A stretch of DNA of 39,666 nt from Clostridiales bacterium (GCA_027365485.1 DAHXNH010000311.1:1-39666), one strand, 5' to 3'; positions 7,561-16,300 are shown, counted from the stretch's first letter. A program made the numbers and translations. Notes: generated by a model not told the origin, from the letters alone.

Positions 7561-8454
7561 TCAATTCCCAGCCTGGCTTAAGCGTTCGGCTAGTCGTCGC
7601 CCCAAGCCCTCGGGGTCTTGGCTGCTCCCCGAAATCCTAGCCAACGTAACGTGACCTTGCCCATCCACCCATTTAGCCATTAACGAAACCTCGGTTCGCG
7701 AAATCCACGTCGCATAACAGCCTAAAGGCATTTGACAGCCTCCCCCCAACGCTTGGAGCACCGAACGTTCAGCGCGTGCCCGAACCGCGCTCTGAGCGTC
7801 TCCCACCGCCTCCTCAACCCACTTCAACACTCCGTGGTCATCCAAACGCACTTCGACTGCCACAATCCCTTGTCCCGGTGCGGGCACAAAGACCTTAGGA
7901 TCCAAATAGAGCCCTATCCGATCTTTCCAGCCCAGGCGATGAACCCCGGCCGCGGCCAAGATGAGGCCATACCAGGCCTGGTCCTCCATTTTTCGGAAGC
8001 GGGTAGTCAAATTGCCGCGAACAGCGACCACATCAAGGTCTTCGCGAAGATCGCGTAAAAATGCCCGTCGGCGAACACTCGAAGTTCCGATGCGAGCACC
8101 GGGAGGAATTTGGTCAAATCCTTGAACCGGTCGTGCCGCTATTAACACATCGCGAGGGTCCTCGCTGGCTGAATAGGCCCCCACCACCAAGCCTGCGGGC
8201 AGTTCCGTGGGCAGGTCTTTAAGCGAGTGCACGGCCAAATCCACGTCCCCGGCAAGCAGAGCCGATTCTAACTCCGTGGTAAATATTCCACTGCCCCCTA
8301 CTTGGTCCAGCGCCCGGTCTAATATCTGGTCCCCTCGGGTTTGAAATGGAACCAGTTCCGTCTGATGGCCCCGGGACTCCAGGGCCCGCTGCACTTCCAT
8401 TGCCTGCACCATGGCCAATGGACTGGACCGCGTTCCAATCCGCAAACTCGCCAC
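7561..8454 (-). CDS. hemC: Hydroxymethylbilane synthase (porphobilinogen deaminase)
   Basis: HemC polymerises four porphobilinogen units into hydroxymethylbilane. The 297-residue length is normal. Family marks are the start RIGTRSSPLAMVQA, FTTELESALLAGDVDLAVHSLKDLPTE split over residues 58-84 (catalytic Asp in SLKD, D80), RIGTSSVRRRAFL near 121 and the cofactor-binding Cys in LGGGCQMPLG (C240), which holds the dipyrromethane. It starts at GTG with AAAGGAGA seven bases upstream. It lies between hemX and hemD in an unbroken operon. Confidence 0.97.
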   Translation of the reverse strand: MASLRIGTRSSPLAMVQAMEVQRALESRGHQTELVPFQTRGDQILDRALDQVGGSGIFTTELESALLAGDVDLAVHSLKDLPTELPAGLVVGAYSASEDPRDVLIAARPVQGFDQIPPGARIGTSSVRRRAFLRDLREDLDVVAVRGNLTTRFRKMEDQAWYGLILAAAGVHRLGWKDRIGLYLDPKVFVPAPGQGIVAVEVRLDDHGVLKWVEEAVGDAQSAVRARAERSVLQALGGGCQMPLGCYATWISRTEVSLMAKWVDGQGHVTLARISGSSQDPEGLGRRLAERLSQAGN

Positions 8455-8490
8455 CTTATCGTCTCCTTTTCGCCGATTTTCTGGACGTTT

Positions 8491-9288
8491 TTAAAAATGA
8501 AAGGAACTGGCGACGATCCAGTGTAAATTGAGCGTCAAAAAATTGATCAGCACGACCAAAAACAGTACCATCAACATCACCGCAGCAGGACGCCCTCTCC
8601 ACCCAAAGGCACTGCGCATCATGAAGTAAAGCCCATACATCACCGCCGTGAATAGCGACCACCCCGCAGCCAGCGGACCCATCGGCGGCCTCGCGAGCTG
8701 CCTCGCAGACAGTGCGCCCGCGGCTAACGCAATCAGCCACAACCCCAGCCCCAGCCCCGCCAAACGCGAGCTCCAACGGTCCATTACTTGAAGCGCGGGG
8801 AGACGGTAATAAAATACCTCGACGGACTTTTTGCGAAGTTCCCGTTCTTTTTCGGTATACATCAGCCCAAATATTGCCGCCAACAACAGTGCCACCACCG
8901 CCAAGGTCGCGGCCACAATGTGCAGCGGAAGCCACCCCGAAAGCGGCATCCGCTGCACCCCGTCAGCCACACCGAGATCCGCCAACCAAAAAACGGCGCC
9001 CACCGGTAATAAAAACCCTGACAAGGCGCGATACTGTCCACCAAAGACCCACACCACCATCAAAGCCATGCCAGCGATGATCCACACCAAAACCGCCAGC
9101 CACGTCCCGAAACTGGTGACCGGGAGTTCTGCCGCCGCCAACCCCAGATGAATCAAATAGAACGTCAACAACCCCCAACTGACGGCGGTCACGACGGTCG
9201 CCGAAATTAAACGGCGGGGGCGGTAAAATCCGGCCACAGAGAATACCGCACCGACAATATAAAACACGGTGATTAGGGCGCGCAACAC
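8491..9288 (-). CDS. hemX: HemX/CcsA-family membrane protein
   Basis: A strongly hydrophobic protein with about eight membrane segments, of the cytochrome c assembly (CcsA/CcmC/HemX) superfamily. In Bacillus, HemX lies between hemA and hemC and affects the steady-state level of glutamyl-tRNA reductase. The same gene order here supports that name. I see no tryptophan-rich WWD haem motif; the loop WLPLHIVAATLAV keeps one histidine. I favour GTG at 9288 (AGGA seven bases upstream, start overlapping the hemA end) over a TTG at 9324 that would add 12 residues without a ribosome site. It could act in haem handling for cytochromes rather than in HemA control. Confidence 0.82.
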   Translation of the reverse strand: MLRALITVFYIVGAVFSVAGFYRPRRLISATVVTAVSWGLLTFYLIHLGLAAAELPVTSFGTWLAVLVWIIAGMALMVVWVFGGQYRALSGFLLPVGAVFWLADLGVADGVQRMPLSGWLPLHIVAATLAVVALLLAAIFGLMYTEKERELRKKSVEVFYYRLPALQVMDRWSSRLAGLGLGLWLIALAAGALSARQLARPPMGPLAAGWSLFTAVMYGLYFMMRSAFGWRGRPAAVMLMVLFLVVLINFLTLNLHWIVASSFHF

Positions 9289-9292
9289 GGTG

Positions 9293-10603
9293 CTATCCTG
9301 ACGAGCCAAGACGAGGTTCAGCAATGATAGCCCGCGTCTTGGCCTCGACCTCGGGCCGCAAATGAAAAAGGTCTACGACCATGTCCACTCTCTCATGGTC
9401 GCCCCGAGCCGCCCATTTGCGCATACTCACCATGGGGTCATTCAAAATTTTATTGATCATAAGCCGCGTCGCTTGTTCAATCAGATCGCGTTCCTCATCG
9501 TCTAAATGATTTAACCGTGTCATCACCCGGGATAGCTCTGCGACTCGAATCTCCTCAGCACGGTCTCGCAGGCCGCGAATCAAAGGACCGATATCGGTCG
9601 CACTCAGAGCCTCTCTAAGTTGAACCACCTCTTCGCGGACGATGCGGTCTACCGCGTCGGCCTCCCGTCTACGCTCGGCCTGATTCTTTTCGACTACGGA
9701 GCGTACATCATCAATATCATAGACGAACACTTCCCGTCCGCTCCGCCGCACGCCCGAATCAATGTTCCTCGGAACGGAAAGATCGAAAAAGAAGCGAAGA
9801 CGGTGTTCGCTCTCTCGAAACGCCTTCCTGGCGACTTGTTCAGTCACCAAAATCTCCGGGCTCTTCGTTGCCGCGATGATCACATCGGCTTGGGCCAACA
9901 AGCCATCGAGGTCGTGCAAACCATAAGCTTTCCCACCCACTTCCTTCGCCAAGGATTGGCCTCGACTGGGCGTTCGATTGACGATCTGGATTCCCGAAAC
10001 TCCGGCGCTGTGAATGTGCCGGGCCACTAGCCCGGCCATGTCGCCCGCGCCTAGAATCAACACCTTGAGTCCGCTGACCTGGCCAAAGACTCGTTCGACC
10101 AGTTCCACCACCACATGTCCCATCGACAGCGCGTTTTGACTGACGGCGGTCTCTGTTCGTGCCCGCTTGCCTACTCTCAGGGCAGTCTGAAACACCCGGT
10201 GTAACACTCCAGCCACTCCGCCATCTTGGGCCAACTGGTACGCTGTCTTCACTTGTCCCAAGATCTCGGGTTCACCGATAATCATCGAATCGACCCCAGC
10301 GGCCACTCTAAAAAGATGGTCGATCGCCTGATCGTCCTGGAGCCAGTATAGATATTCGGACAATTGTCCGCGTTCTACTCCGCTCCACTGTTCCCACCAA
10401 GTCAGAACGTCGGCTAAGGTTGCCGCTCCGGCAACATAGAACTCGGTACGGTTGCACGTGGAAAGGACCGCCACACCACCATCTGAGTGCAATCCGGCTA
10501 GCGTCCTATACCCAGCCATAATCTCTTCCGAACTCATCCCTGCTTGTTCCCGAATTGACACCGGGGCGGTGACATGATTGATTCCTATCACCTGCAGCTT
10601 CAC
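9293..10603 (-). CDS. hemA: Glutamyl-tRNA reductase
   Basis: HemA reduces glutamyl-tRNA to glutamate-1-semialdehyde with NADPH, the first committed step of C5-pathway haem synthesis. The N-terminal catalytic domain has GINHVTAPVSIRE and the nucleophile Cys in LSTCNRTEFY. The GEPEILGQVKTAY motif follows near residue 115, then the NADPH-binding LILGAGDMAG near 190 and a C-terminal helical dimerisation domain. Length is 436 residues from the GTG at 10603, chosen because GGGGGG lies seven bases ahead; ATG at 10627 is the alternative. It heads the hemAXCDB run. A TATGAT -10 box with an adjacent palindrome lies 50-75 bp upstream. Confidence 0.96.
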   Translation of the reverse strand: MKLQVIGINHVTAPVSIREQAGMSSEEIMAGYRTLAGLHSDGGVAVLSTCNRTEFYVAGAATLADVLTWWEQWSGVERGQLSEYLYWLQDDQAIDHLFRVAAGVDSMIIGEPEILGQVKTAYQLAQDGGVAGVLHRVFQTALRVGKRARTETAVSQNALSMGHVVVELVERVFGQVSGLKVLILGAGDMAGLVARHIHSAGVSGIQIVNRTPSRGQSLAKEVGGKAYGLHDLDGLLAQADVIIAATKSPEILVTEQVARKAFRESEHRLRFFFDLSVPRNIDSGVRRSGREVFVYDIDDVRSVVEKNQAERRREADAVDRIVREEVVQLREALSATDIGPLIRGLRDRAEEIRVAELSRVMTRLNHLDDEERDLIEQATRLMINKILNDPMVSMRKWAARGDHERVDMVVDLFHLRPEVEAKTRAIIAEPRLGSSG

Positions 10604-10651
10604 CGCACCACCCCCCATCGAATTCATCCCGCGTTCGAAATCTTAACCCCT

Positions 10652-10677
10652 ATCATACACGAAAGTCGAGACGACTT
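10652..10677 (-). promoter_or_regulatory. Probable hemA promoter with a 15-bp palindrome
   Basis: On the minus strand a TATGAT -10 box (10652-10657) lies about 50 bp before the hemA start. No good -35 is visible. Instead a perfect palindrome AAGTCG-tct-CGACTT (10663-10677) starts five bases upstream of the -10 box, where an activator or repressor would contact polymerase. The promoter call is moderate and the operator reading is inference. Confidence 0.45.
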
Positions 10678-10720
10678 GGAGTAGACGCCATGATTGGGGA
10701 TGGCTGGGTACCGAAGGTTA

Positions 10721-10957
10721 TTAGGTCGGACGATCCGGCCGCGGTGTCGATTGGTCGATCACAAACGCCTGGTCCATGGTCATCCCGATCACTAGCGCAC
10801 CTGCAACAAACTTCGATCCCGGCTGACGCTTTCCCGCCAATACACGATTGACGTAAGAATAAGCAAGACCCATACGCTCCGACAGATCTCGCTCTGACCA
10901 TCCATGGTGTTCCATTAATTGGCGGAACGCCGCAACGTTCACACGTAATATTGCCAT
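10721..10957 (-). CDS. Small XRE-family helix-turn-helix regulator, 78 aa
   Basis: A 78-residue protein that is almost only a Cro/C1-type HTH: FRQLMEHHGWSERDLSERMGLAYSYVNRVLAGKRQPG gives helices 1 to 4, and a short hydrophobic tail (VAGALVIGMTMDQAF) could dimerise. It starts with ATG after AAGGTGA at six bases. It is transcribed divergently from a second XRE gene across a 117-bp spacer with two palindromes, the classic layout of a Cro/CI-like switch or an autoregulated pair. Target genes beyond the spacer are unknown. Confidence 0.82.
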   Translation of the reverse strand: MAILRVNVAAFRQLMEHHGWSERDLSERMGLAYSYVNRVLAGKRQPGSKFVAGALVIGMTMDQAFVIDQSTPRPDRPT

Positions 10958-10968
10958 TGCCCATCACC

Positions 10969-10985
10969 TTTGCCTATTTGGCAAA
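10969..10985. promoter_or_regulatory. Palindromic operator candidate 1
   Basis: A perfect inverted repeat, TTTGCC-TATTT-GGCAAA. It lies between the -10 box of the minus-strand XRE gene and its ribosome site, over the predicted transcription start, so a bound protein would block that gene. It shares the half-site TTGCC and the spacer TATT with operator 2. Confidence 0.65.
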
Positions 10986-11014
10986 ATCATAGCCATATTT
11001 TTGTCAGAATGCAA
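10986..11014 (-). promoter_or_regulatory. Promoter of the 78-aa XRE gene
   Basis: On the minus strand TTGCAT (11009-11014) is followed after 17 bp by TATGAT (10986-10991), a good -10 box with a weak -35. The -10 box touches operator candidate 1. Confidence 0.5.
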
Positions 11015-11037
11015 ATTTCTTCGCAGTATTTGTCTGC

Positions 11038-11055
11038 AATTGCCTATTGGCAATT
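11038..11055. promoter_or_regulatory. Palindromic operator candidate 2
   Basis: A perfect 18-bp inverted repeat AATTGCC-TATT-GGCAATT, about 20 bp before the start codon of the plus-strand XRE gene. It has the same half-site as operator 1 with a spacer one base shorter. The pair suggests a single dimeric repressor controlling both directions. Confidence 0.65.
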
Positions 11056-11074
11056 TTCCAGATAGGATAAGGAC

Positions 11075-11458
11075 ATGATGGATATGTACGCTGACCGTTC
11101 AGAATCGTTTGGATCGTTAATTCGAAGACTTCGAAAAAGCCATTCGCTATCCCTGGAGGATCTTGCCACGCAGATAGGGATTAGTCCTTCGTACTTATCC
11201 CGCATGGAGCGCGGTCACCGCCAGCCTCCGCCGGGCTCGCTCATCGTCCGGTTGGCGGAAGCCTTAAATGTGCCCCCACTGACCCTGTTGGTTTCCGCTG
11301 GGATCCTCAACCAGCATACACTGCGCGAAATGGGAGTTCCGCCGTACGGCATTGACCTCAAGGACTGGAAAGAGGCCATCCAGCGTTTGTCCAGCGATGA
11401 TTGGCAGGAAATCGAAGCGTTGATCCGCACCAAACTCAATCGATATCGCCACCCATAG
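11075..11458 (+). CDS. XRE-family helix-turn-helix regulator, 127 aa
   Basis: An N-terminal Cro/C1-type HTH spans about residues 10-67: FGSLIRRLRKSHSLSLEDLA, then IGISPSYLSRMERGHRQPP and LIVRLAEALNVPP. A helical C-terminal part follows with LKDWKEAIQRLSSDDWQEIEALI, which may dimerise or bind a partner. ATG codons at 11075, 11078 and 11084 compete; ATAAGGA at 11067-11073 fits 11078 or 11084 best. It is divergent from the 78-aa XRE gene with the two palindromes between them. It resembles SinR-like or prophage-derived regulators but no phage genes are nearby. Confidence 0.85.
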   Translation: MMDMYADRSESFGSLIRRLRKSHSLSLEDLATQIGISPSYLSRMERGHRQPPPGSLIVRLAEALNVPPLTLLVSAGILNQHTLREMGVPPYGIDLKDWKEAIQRLSSDDWQEIEALIRTKLNRYRHP

Positions 11459-11548
11459 GCGAACAACCCACGGCCCGAGTCTCTCGACCGGATCTTTGGC
11501 GCTGCCGACCGGGGTCTGACTGCTATCTAGAGAAAAGCAAGACTTCTC

Positions 11549-11582
11549 AAAAAAGCCGGTACCCGTGCCCCCGGGTACCGGC
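11549..11582 (-). terminator. Rho-independent terminator of the icd-mdh-sucC-sucD operon
   Basis: An 11-bp perfect stem, GCCGGTACCCG (11555-11565) with CGGGTACCGGC (11572-11582), with a six-base loop. On the minus strand it is followed by six T residues (11549-11554), about 145 bp after the sucD stop. On the plus strand a short GGCC-aa-GGCC hairpin and TTTT follow, so it may also end transcription from the XRE gene. Confidence 0.85.
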
Positions 11583-11727
11583 CAAGGCCTTTTCACAGGC
11601 CAGGTCAGGCGGTTGAATCCACCGTCTCAATCGAGCTAGCCGCTCGGGTTAGCTTTCTTTTGGTCTAAAAGGCCCGCTGCGACTCCTGAGAAACCATGAT
11701 CCTGCTCAAATTGACTGCTGCGCTGAG

Positions 11728-12597
11728 TCAACCCAAGATCTCGCGCACCGCGGGTGCCACCTCCCAGGGCATGGTCACCACACGCACTCCGACTGCGGTC
11801 AGCGCCCGTTCTTTACTGTCTAGGGTACCTCGGCCCCGTTCAATGATCGCGCCGGCATGACCCATGCGTTTGCCCGGAGGCGCCGCCCGGCCAGCAAGAT
11901 AGGCTACCACCGGCTTGCCGAGCGTTTTCACATACTCAGCCGCTTCTTCTTCGGCACTGCCGCCGATTTCCCCCACCATCACCACGGCTTTGGTTTCCGG
12001 GTCCTGATGAAAAGCCTCAAGCACCGAAATGAAGTTCTGACCCACCACCGGATCGCCGCCCATTCCGACCACCGTCGACTGGCCCAGCCCTGCATTGGTT
12101 AGGCTGAAGGCAATTTCGTAGCTTAATGTGCCCGATCGGGCCACAACTCCGACAGGACCCGGCCGATAGATATGATTGGGCATGATCCCCATCTTGGTCT
12201 TTTCTCCCGGGGTAATCACCCCAAAGGTGTTGGGCCCTATGACTACGGCACCCAAGGCTTGGGCCCGGGTGACAATGTCAATCGAATCCTGAACCGGAAT
12301 ATGCTCCGGAATCATCACTAACAGACGAATGCCATTTTCTAAGGCTTCGTACGCCGCATCCTTGGCAAAGGCGGCGGGCACAAAGACCACCGACGCGGTA
12401 GCCCCGGTAGCCGCCACGGCTTGGCGGACCGTGTCAAATACCGGCACACCCTCGACCTGTTGGCCTGCCTTGCCTGGAGAAATCCCGCCGACCACCTTGG
12501 CGCCATACGCGACCATTTGCCCAGTATGAAACCGACCTTGATTTCCTGTGATTCCCTGCACGATAATCTTATCTTCGCTGCGCAATAAAATCGCCAT
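11728..12597 (-). CDS. sucD: Succinyl-CoA ligase, alpha subunit
   Basis: The alpha subunit of succinyl-CoA synthetase, which binds CoA and carries the phosphohistidine. The 289 residues show the CoA-binding Rossmann start VQGITGNQGRFHT, the GPNTFGVITPG segment and the active histidine in GKRMGHAGAI (H247). The GGSAEEEAAEY loop is also typical. It starts one base after the sucC stop, so translation is coupled, and a strong terminator follows. In the cycle it makes ATP or GTP from succinyl-CoA, or runs in reverse. Confidence 0.97.
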   Translation of the reverse strand: MAILLRSEDKIIVQGITGNQGRFHTGQMVAYGAKVVGGISPGKAGQQVEGVPVFDTVRQAVAATGATASVVFVPAAFAKDAAYEALENGIRLLVMIPEHIPVQDSIDIVTRAQALGAVVIGPNTFGVITPGEKTKMGIMPNHIYRPGPVGVVARSGTLSYEIAFSLTNAGLGQSTVVGMGGDPVVGQNFISVLEAFHQDPETKAVVMVGEIGGSAEEEAAEYVKTLGKPVVAYLAGRAAPPGKRMGHAGAIIERGRGTLDSKERALTAVGVRVVTMPWEVAPAVREILG

Positions 12598-12598
12598 G

Positions 12599-13711
12599 CT
12601 AACGCCCCTCTCCGGCTAGTTCCACTACCCGTTGGGCGGCCTCAGACATCTCCGAGAAGGCGGCGATGCCGTCTTCCTCCAACATGGCTACACCCTTTTG
12701 TTCATTGGTGCCGACCAAGCGCACGACCAAGGGCACGGGAATTCCTTGACTGCGACGCACTTGCAAAATCGCTTGAGCCACATCGTCACAGCGCGTAATG
12801 CCGCCAAAGATATTGATAAAAATCGCTTTGGGATGCATGCCCACTAACACGGAAAGCGCCTGCGCCGTTGGCTCCACGGCCGCTCCACCCCCGGCGTCCA
12901 AAAAGTTAGCCGGTCGGCCGCCGTAATGTTGAATCGCATCCAATGTGGCCATCGCCATGCCAGCACCGTTGGCCATCACCGCAATATCGCCGTCTAGTTC
13001 GACATACGCCAACCCCAACTGGTGGACGGTATGTTCGAGCGTGGACCCTTCTTCCACCAATTCGAACTCAGGATGACGAAAAAGCGCGCTGTCATCGATG
13101 TTAAGACGCGCATCGGCGGCGATTAAGTGGCCATCAACCACCACCAAAGGATTGATCTCGACGAGTTCAGCATCTTCTTGGCGATAAATGGCATACAGCC
13201 GAACCAAAAGCTCCGAAAACTCGCGAGCCAACGGCAGCGGCAAGTTCATGGCTTCGGCAATTTCCCGCCCCAGATAAGGAAGCACACCGACTTCCGGATC
13301 GACTAAGCGTCGAATGATGAGATCATCTTGCACATCTTCAATCTCCACTCCACCGGCTGCCGACGCCATTACTAAAGGTTTTTTGGCATTGCGGTCGGTG
13401 GTCACCGACACATACAACTCACGCTCGATTTCGAGCTTTGCCTCCACATAAAGGCGATCCACGCGATAGCCTTTCAGATCCATACCTAAAATCGCTTTCG
13501 CTTGGATGACCGCTTCTTCGGGAGTGGAAGCAAATTTAATGCCTCCGGCTTTCCCTCTGCCTCCGACCAGCACCTGCGCTTTGAGTGCAGACGGACCGAT
13601 TTCCGCTACCACTTTGGCCGCCTCTTCCGGTGTATCCGCAATACGCCCTGGGGGTACGATAATCCCCCGCGCTTTTAGACGACCTTTGGCCATATACTCG
13701 TACTGTTTCAT
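12599..13711 (-). CDS. sucC: Succinyl-CoA ligase, beta subunit
   Basis: The nucleotide-binding beta subunit, 370 residues, somewhat shorter than the usual 385-390. It starts with an ATP-grasp domain, MKQYEYMAKGRLKARGIIVP, then KAQVLVGGRGKAGGIKFA, AKLEIERELYVSVTTDR and the metal-binding VEINPLVV. The C-terminal CoA-ligase domain has NGAGMAMATLDAI, NFLDAGGGA and NIFGGITRCDDVA. A ribosome site with GGAGG precedes the ATG. It lies 33 bp after mdh and couples to sucD. Confidence 0.97.
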   Translation of the reverse strand: MKQYEYMAKGRLKARGIIVPPGRIADTPEEAAKVVAEIGPSALKAQVLVGGRGKAGGIKFASTPEEAVIQAKAILGMDLKGYRVDRLYVEAKLEIERELYVSVTTDRNAKKPLVMASAAGGVEIEDVQDDLIIRRLVDPEVGVLPYLGREIAEAMNLPLPLAREFSELLVRLYAIYRQEDAELVEINPLVVVDGHLIAADARLNIDDSALFRHPEFELVEEGSTLEHTVHQLGLAYVELDGDIAVMANGAGMAMATLDAIQHYGGRPANFLDAGGGAAVEPTAQALSVLVGMHPKAIFINIFGGITRCDDVAQAILQVRRSQGIPVPLVVRLVGTNEQKGVAMLEEDGIAAFSEMSEAAQRVVELAGEGR

Positions 13712-13744
13712 CGATTCCCTCCTGATCTAAGCGTTCTCCGTCAG

Positions 13745-14674
13745 TCAGTATGATAATTGGGATAGAGGATCCCGCACCGATTTCACCGACAACTTGAACG
13801 CCTGAGCTTCCTCCGGTGTGAAATCGACCTCTAGCACCTTTTCGACTCCGGCCCCGCCCAAGATGGCAGGCACCCCCACATAAATGTTGTGTTCCCCATA
13901 TTCTCCGTTCAAATAGCTGATTGTCGGCAAAATTCGGCGCTCGTCCAACAAGACCGCCTTCACCATCTCCACCAATGAAGACCCAGGAGCATAAAACGCC
14001 GAGACGTTCATCAAACCCAAGACTTCACCGCCGCCTCCCCGGGTTCGGGTGACAATCTTCTCTAAGGTGGCTGCGTCCAGCAAGCGATCGACGGGAATCC
14101 CCCCCGCCGACGAGTAGCGCACCAGCGGCACCATGGCGTCGCCATGCCCACCCATCACAAACGCGGTCACATCCCTGACCGATACGCCCAGAGCCTCGGC
14201 CAAAAATGTGCGAAACCGAGCCGAATCCAGCACCCCGGCCTGGCCCATCACCCGGTGGTGAGCAAACCCGCTCGCTTTTTGAGCCACATAAGCCATGACA
14301 TCGGCGGGATTGGACAAGACCACAATGACCGCGTCCGGCGATACTTTCGAAGCCTTTTCTACCACTTGATAGACGATGTCGGCATTAATCTTCAATAAAT
14401 CGTCGCGACTCATGCCTGGCTTTCGTGGCATGCCTGCCGTCACCACGATGATATCGGAGTCCGCCGTGTCGTCGTATTGATTAGTTCCCGTCACTTTGAC
14501 CGAAAACCCCTCCACCGGACCCGATTCCCACATGTCGAGCGCCTTGCCTTGCGGCACCCCCTCGACCACGTCCACCAGCACAATGTCGCCCAATTCTTTC
14601 AGCGCCAACAAATGGGCGGTTGCCGCTCCAGTCGCGCCTGCCCCGATTACCGTAATCTTTCGCCGTTTAAACAC
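13745..14674 (-). CDS. mdh: Malate dehydrogenase (LDH-like type)
   Basis: NAD-dependent oxidation of malate to oxaloacetate. The 309 residues carry the Rossmann motif ITVIGAGATGAATA and an Asp at the end of strand two (LVDVVEG), which favours NAD. Substrate arginines sit in TAGMPRKPGMSRDDLL (R84, R90), and the catalytic His is in GGHGDAMVPL (H177). The arginine in the first of these distinguishes malate from lactate dehydrogenase. It is the second gene of the icd-mdh-sucC-sucD unit, with 42 and 33 bp spacers. Confidence 0.97.
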   Translation of the reverse strand: MFKRRKITVIGAGATGAATAHLLALKELGDIVLVDVVEGVPQGKALDMWESGPVEGFSVKVTGTNQYDDTADSDIIVVTAGMPRKPGMSRDDLLKINADIVYQVVEKASKVSPDAVIVVLSNPADVMAYVAQKASGFAHHRVMGQAGVLDSARFRTFLAEALGVSVRDVTAFVMGGHGDAMVPLVRYSSAGGIPVDRLLDAATLEKIVTRTRGGGGEVLGLMNVSAFYAPGSSLVEMVKAVLLDERRILPTISYLNGEYGEHNIYVGVPAILGGAGVEKVLEVDFTPEEAQAFKLSVKSVRDPLSQLSY

Positions 14675-14716
14675 TGCAATATGCCTCCTATCAGTTCTCC
14701 ATTCCCATAGGAATGG

Positions 14717-15940
14717 CTACATCCGTTCTACCATCGCTTCGGCAAACGCCGACGTGGCGACTTCATGGGCGCCTTCCATTTGACGCGCCAAATCGTAGGT
14801 TACCACCCGATCCGCGATGGTCCGCTCGATAGCCGACCGCACCATGTTCGCGGCTTCGTTCCACTGCAAGTGCTCTAACATCATGATGGCCGAAAGCATC
14901 AATGAACTCGGATTCACTTTATCCAGGTTCGCATACTTGGGCGCCGTACCATGAGTGGCTTCAAACACGGCCACCTCGTCCGACAAATTGGAACCAGGAG
15001 CCATGCCCACCCCACCCACTTGGGCGGCCAGAGCATCGGAAAGGTAATCACCGTTCAAATTCGGACAGGCAATCACGTCAAATTCGTCGGGCCGCAACAA
15101 CACTTGCTGAAAGATAATGTCCGCAATGCGATCTTTAAGCACAACCTTGCCCTTGGGTGCCTCGCCATGGTAGCGATCATAGAGATCGGCTTCACTAATC
15201 ACTTCATCAGCAAATTCCCTTTTGGCCAGAGCATACCCATAATCTCGGAACGCGCCCTCAGTGAACTTCATAATATTGCCTTTATGCATCATAGTGACCG
15301 ACCGTCGTCCATGATCAATGGCATAGCGAATGGCGCGACGAATCAAGCGCTCGCTGCCGGATCGAGTGATCGGTTTAATTCCGATTCCAGCACTAAGATC
15401 GATGTGAGTGCCCATCTCCTGGTTCAAAAAACGAATGACCTTTTCGGCGGCTTCTCCCTCTGCCGGCCACTCTATCCCAGCATATACATCCTCGGTGTTT
15501 TCTCGAAAGATGACCATGTCCACCTTGTCCGGGCGCTGCATGGGCGAAGGCACCCCCGGAATATAGCGCACCGGACGCACACACGCATAAAGGTCTAATT
15601 CCTGGCGGATGGTCACATTCAACGAACGGATTCCGCCGCCGACCGGCGTAGTTAACGGCCCCTTGAGTCCTACTCGGTAGGTCCTCATAGCCTCTAGTGT
15701 GGCTTCCGGCAACCATTCGCCAGTGGCCTTAAACGCCTTTTCCCCAGCCAACACCTCTTTCCACACAATCTTTTTGCGACCGCCATACGCTTTTTTGACC
15801 GCCGCATTCACCGCGTGCGACGTCGCTCGCCACAAGTCAGGACCAATCCCATCGCCTTCGATGAAAGGAATAATGGGTTGCTCCGGGACCTTCAGTTGGC
15901 CATCCACATATGTAATCTTGGCTCCTTCAGCCTCACTCAT
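14717..15940 (-). CDS. icd: Isocitrate dehydrogenase, NADP-dependent
   Basis: Decarboxylates isocitrate to 2-oxoglutarate. It is 407 residues, close to the E. coli enzyme. Seen are the N-terminal [12 protein letters not shown], the substrate loop [14 protein letters not shown] (its serine is the phosphorylation site in E. coli), [38 protein letters not shown] and [16 protein letters not shown]. The Lys-Tyr after GTAP is the NADP-specificity signature. The ATG is preceded by GAGGAGG at about seven bases. A small hairpin (GGGTAAT/ATTACCC) lies right before that site. It is the first gene of the TCA unit, behind a leader of about 325 nt. Confidence 0.97.
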   Translation of the reverse strand: MSEAEGAKITYVDGQLKVPEQPIIPFIEGDGIGPDLWRATSHAVNAAVKKAYGGRKKIVWKEVLAGEKAFKATGEWLPEATLEAMRTYRVGLKGPLTTPVGGGIRSLNVTIRQELDLYACVRPVRYIPGVPSPMQRPDKVDMVIFRENTEDVYAGIEWPAEGEAAEKVIRFLNQEMGTHIDLSAGIGIKPITRSGSERLIRRAIRYAIDHGRRSVTMMHKGNIMKFTEGAFRDYGYALAKREFADEVISEADLYDRYHGEAPKGKVVLKDRIADIIFQQVLLRPDEFDVIACPNLNGDYLSDALAAQVGGVGMAPGSNLSDEVAVFEATHGTAPKYANLDKVNPSSLMLSAIMMLEHLQWNEAANMVRSAIERTIADRVVTYDLARQMEGAHEVATSAFAEAMVERM

Positions 15941-16265
15941 CGATCGTTCCTCCTCGGGTAATCACTGAATTACCCCTTCTCTAAGTCTTCACCATCTTCA
16001 CTTCACCACACCGGGCGCACACCAACCAAGCAGGGCACCCTCCTGTCGGTGAATCCCCCAACCCCAACCAAGACTGCGACCCACTCTGCGGGAAGCCTCC
16101 GCTCTTGCCGTCCGGCCACGCTCTTCGACGGACAGGCGTTTTTCACGAAGCCCGGATGCCGAGGTCCATCATCCACCAATTTTTTAGCCGCATCGGTCGC
16201 CATGCTGGCACTCGACGCCCGTTCCTACCCGGCTTCACTTCGCCCTGGGTCGGCCAACGGGCCCC
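15941..16265 (-). other. Long 5' leader of the icd operon
   Basis: If the promoter at 16273-16300 is used, the transcript carries about 325 nt before icd. A 7-bp hairpin, GGGTAAT and ATTACCC (15956-15975), sits just ahead of the icd ribosome site. The 66-codon open frame inside (16003-16203) has no ribosome site and no recognisable sequence, so I do not call it a gene. I saw no known riboswitch motif. Confidence 0.4.
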
Positions 16266-16272
16266 GGTTTTG

Positions 16273-16300
16273 ATTATACGCCAACCACTTCGGATGCCAA
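16273..16300 (-). promoter_or_regulatory. Promoter of the icd-mdh-sucC-sucD operon
   Basis: On the minus strand TTGGCA (16295-16300) is followed after 16 bp by a perfect TATAAT (16273-16278). The start would fall near 16266, between tatC and icd, so this separates the TCA unit from the upstream run. Confidence 0.65.

Noticed and set aside
10653-10967. 104-codon minus-strand frame over the 78-aa XRE gene
   Set aside because: It is a frame-shifted shadow of the clear helix-turn-helix gene and also runs into the hemA promoter region.
16003-16203. Possible small gene (even tatA) between tatC and icd
   Set aside because: It lacks the hydrophobic helix and FGPxKLPE motif of TatA and has no ribosome site.
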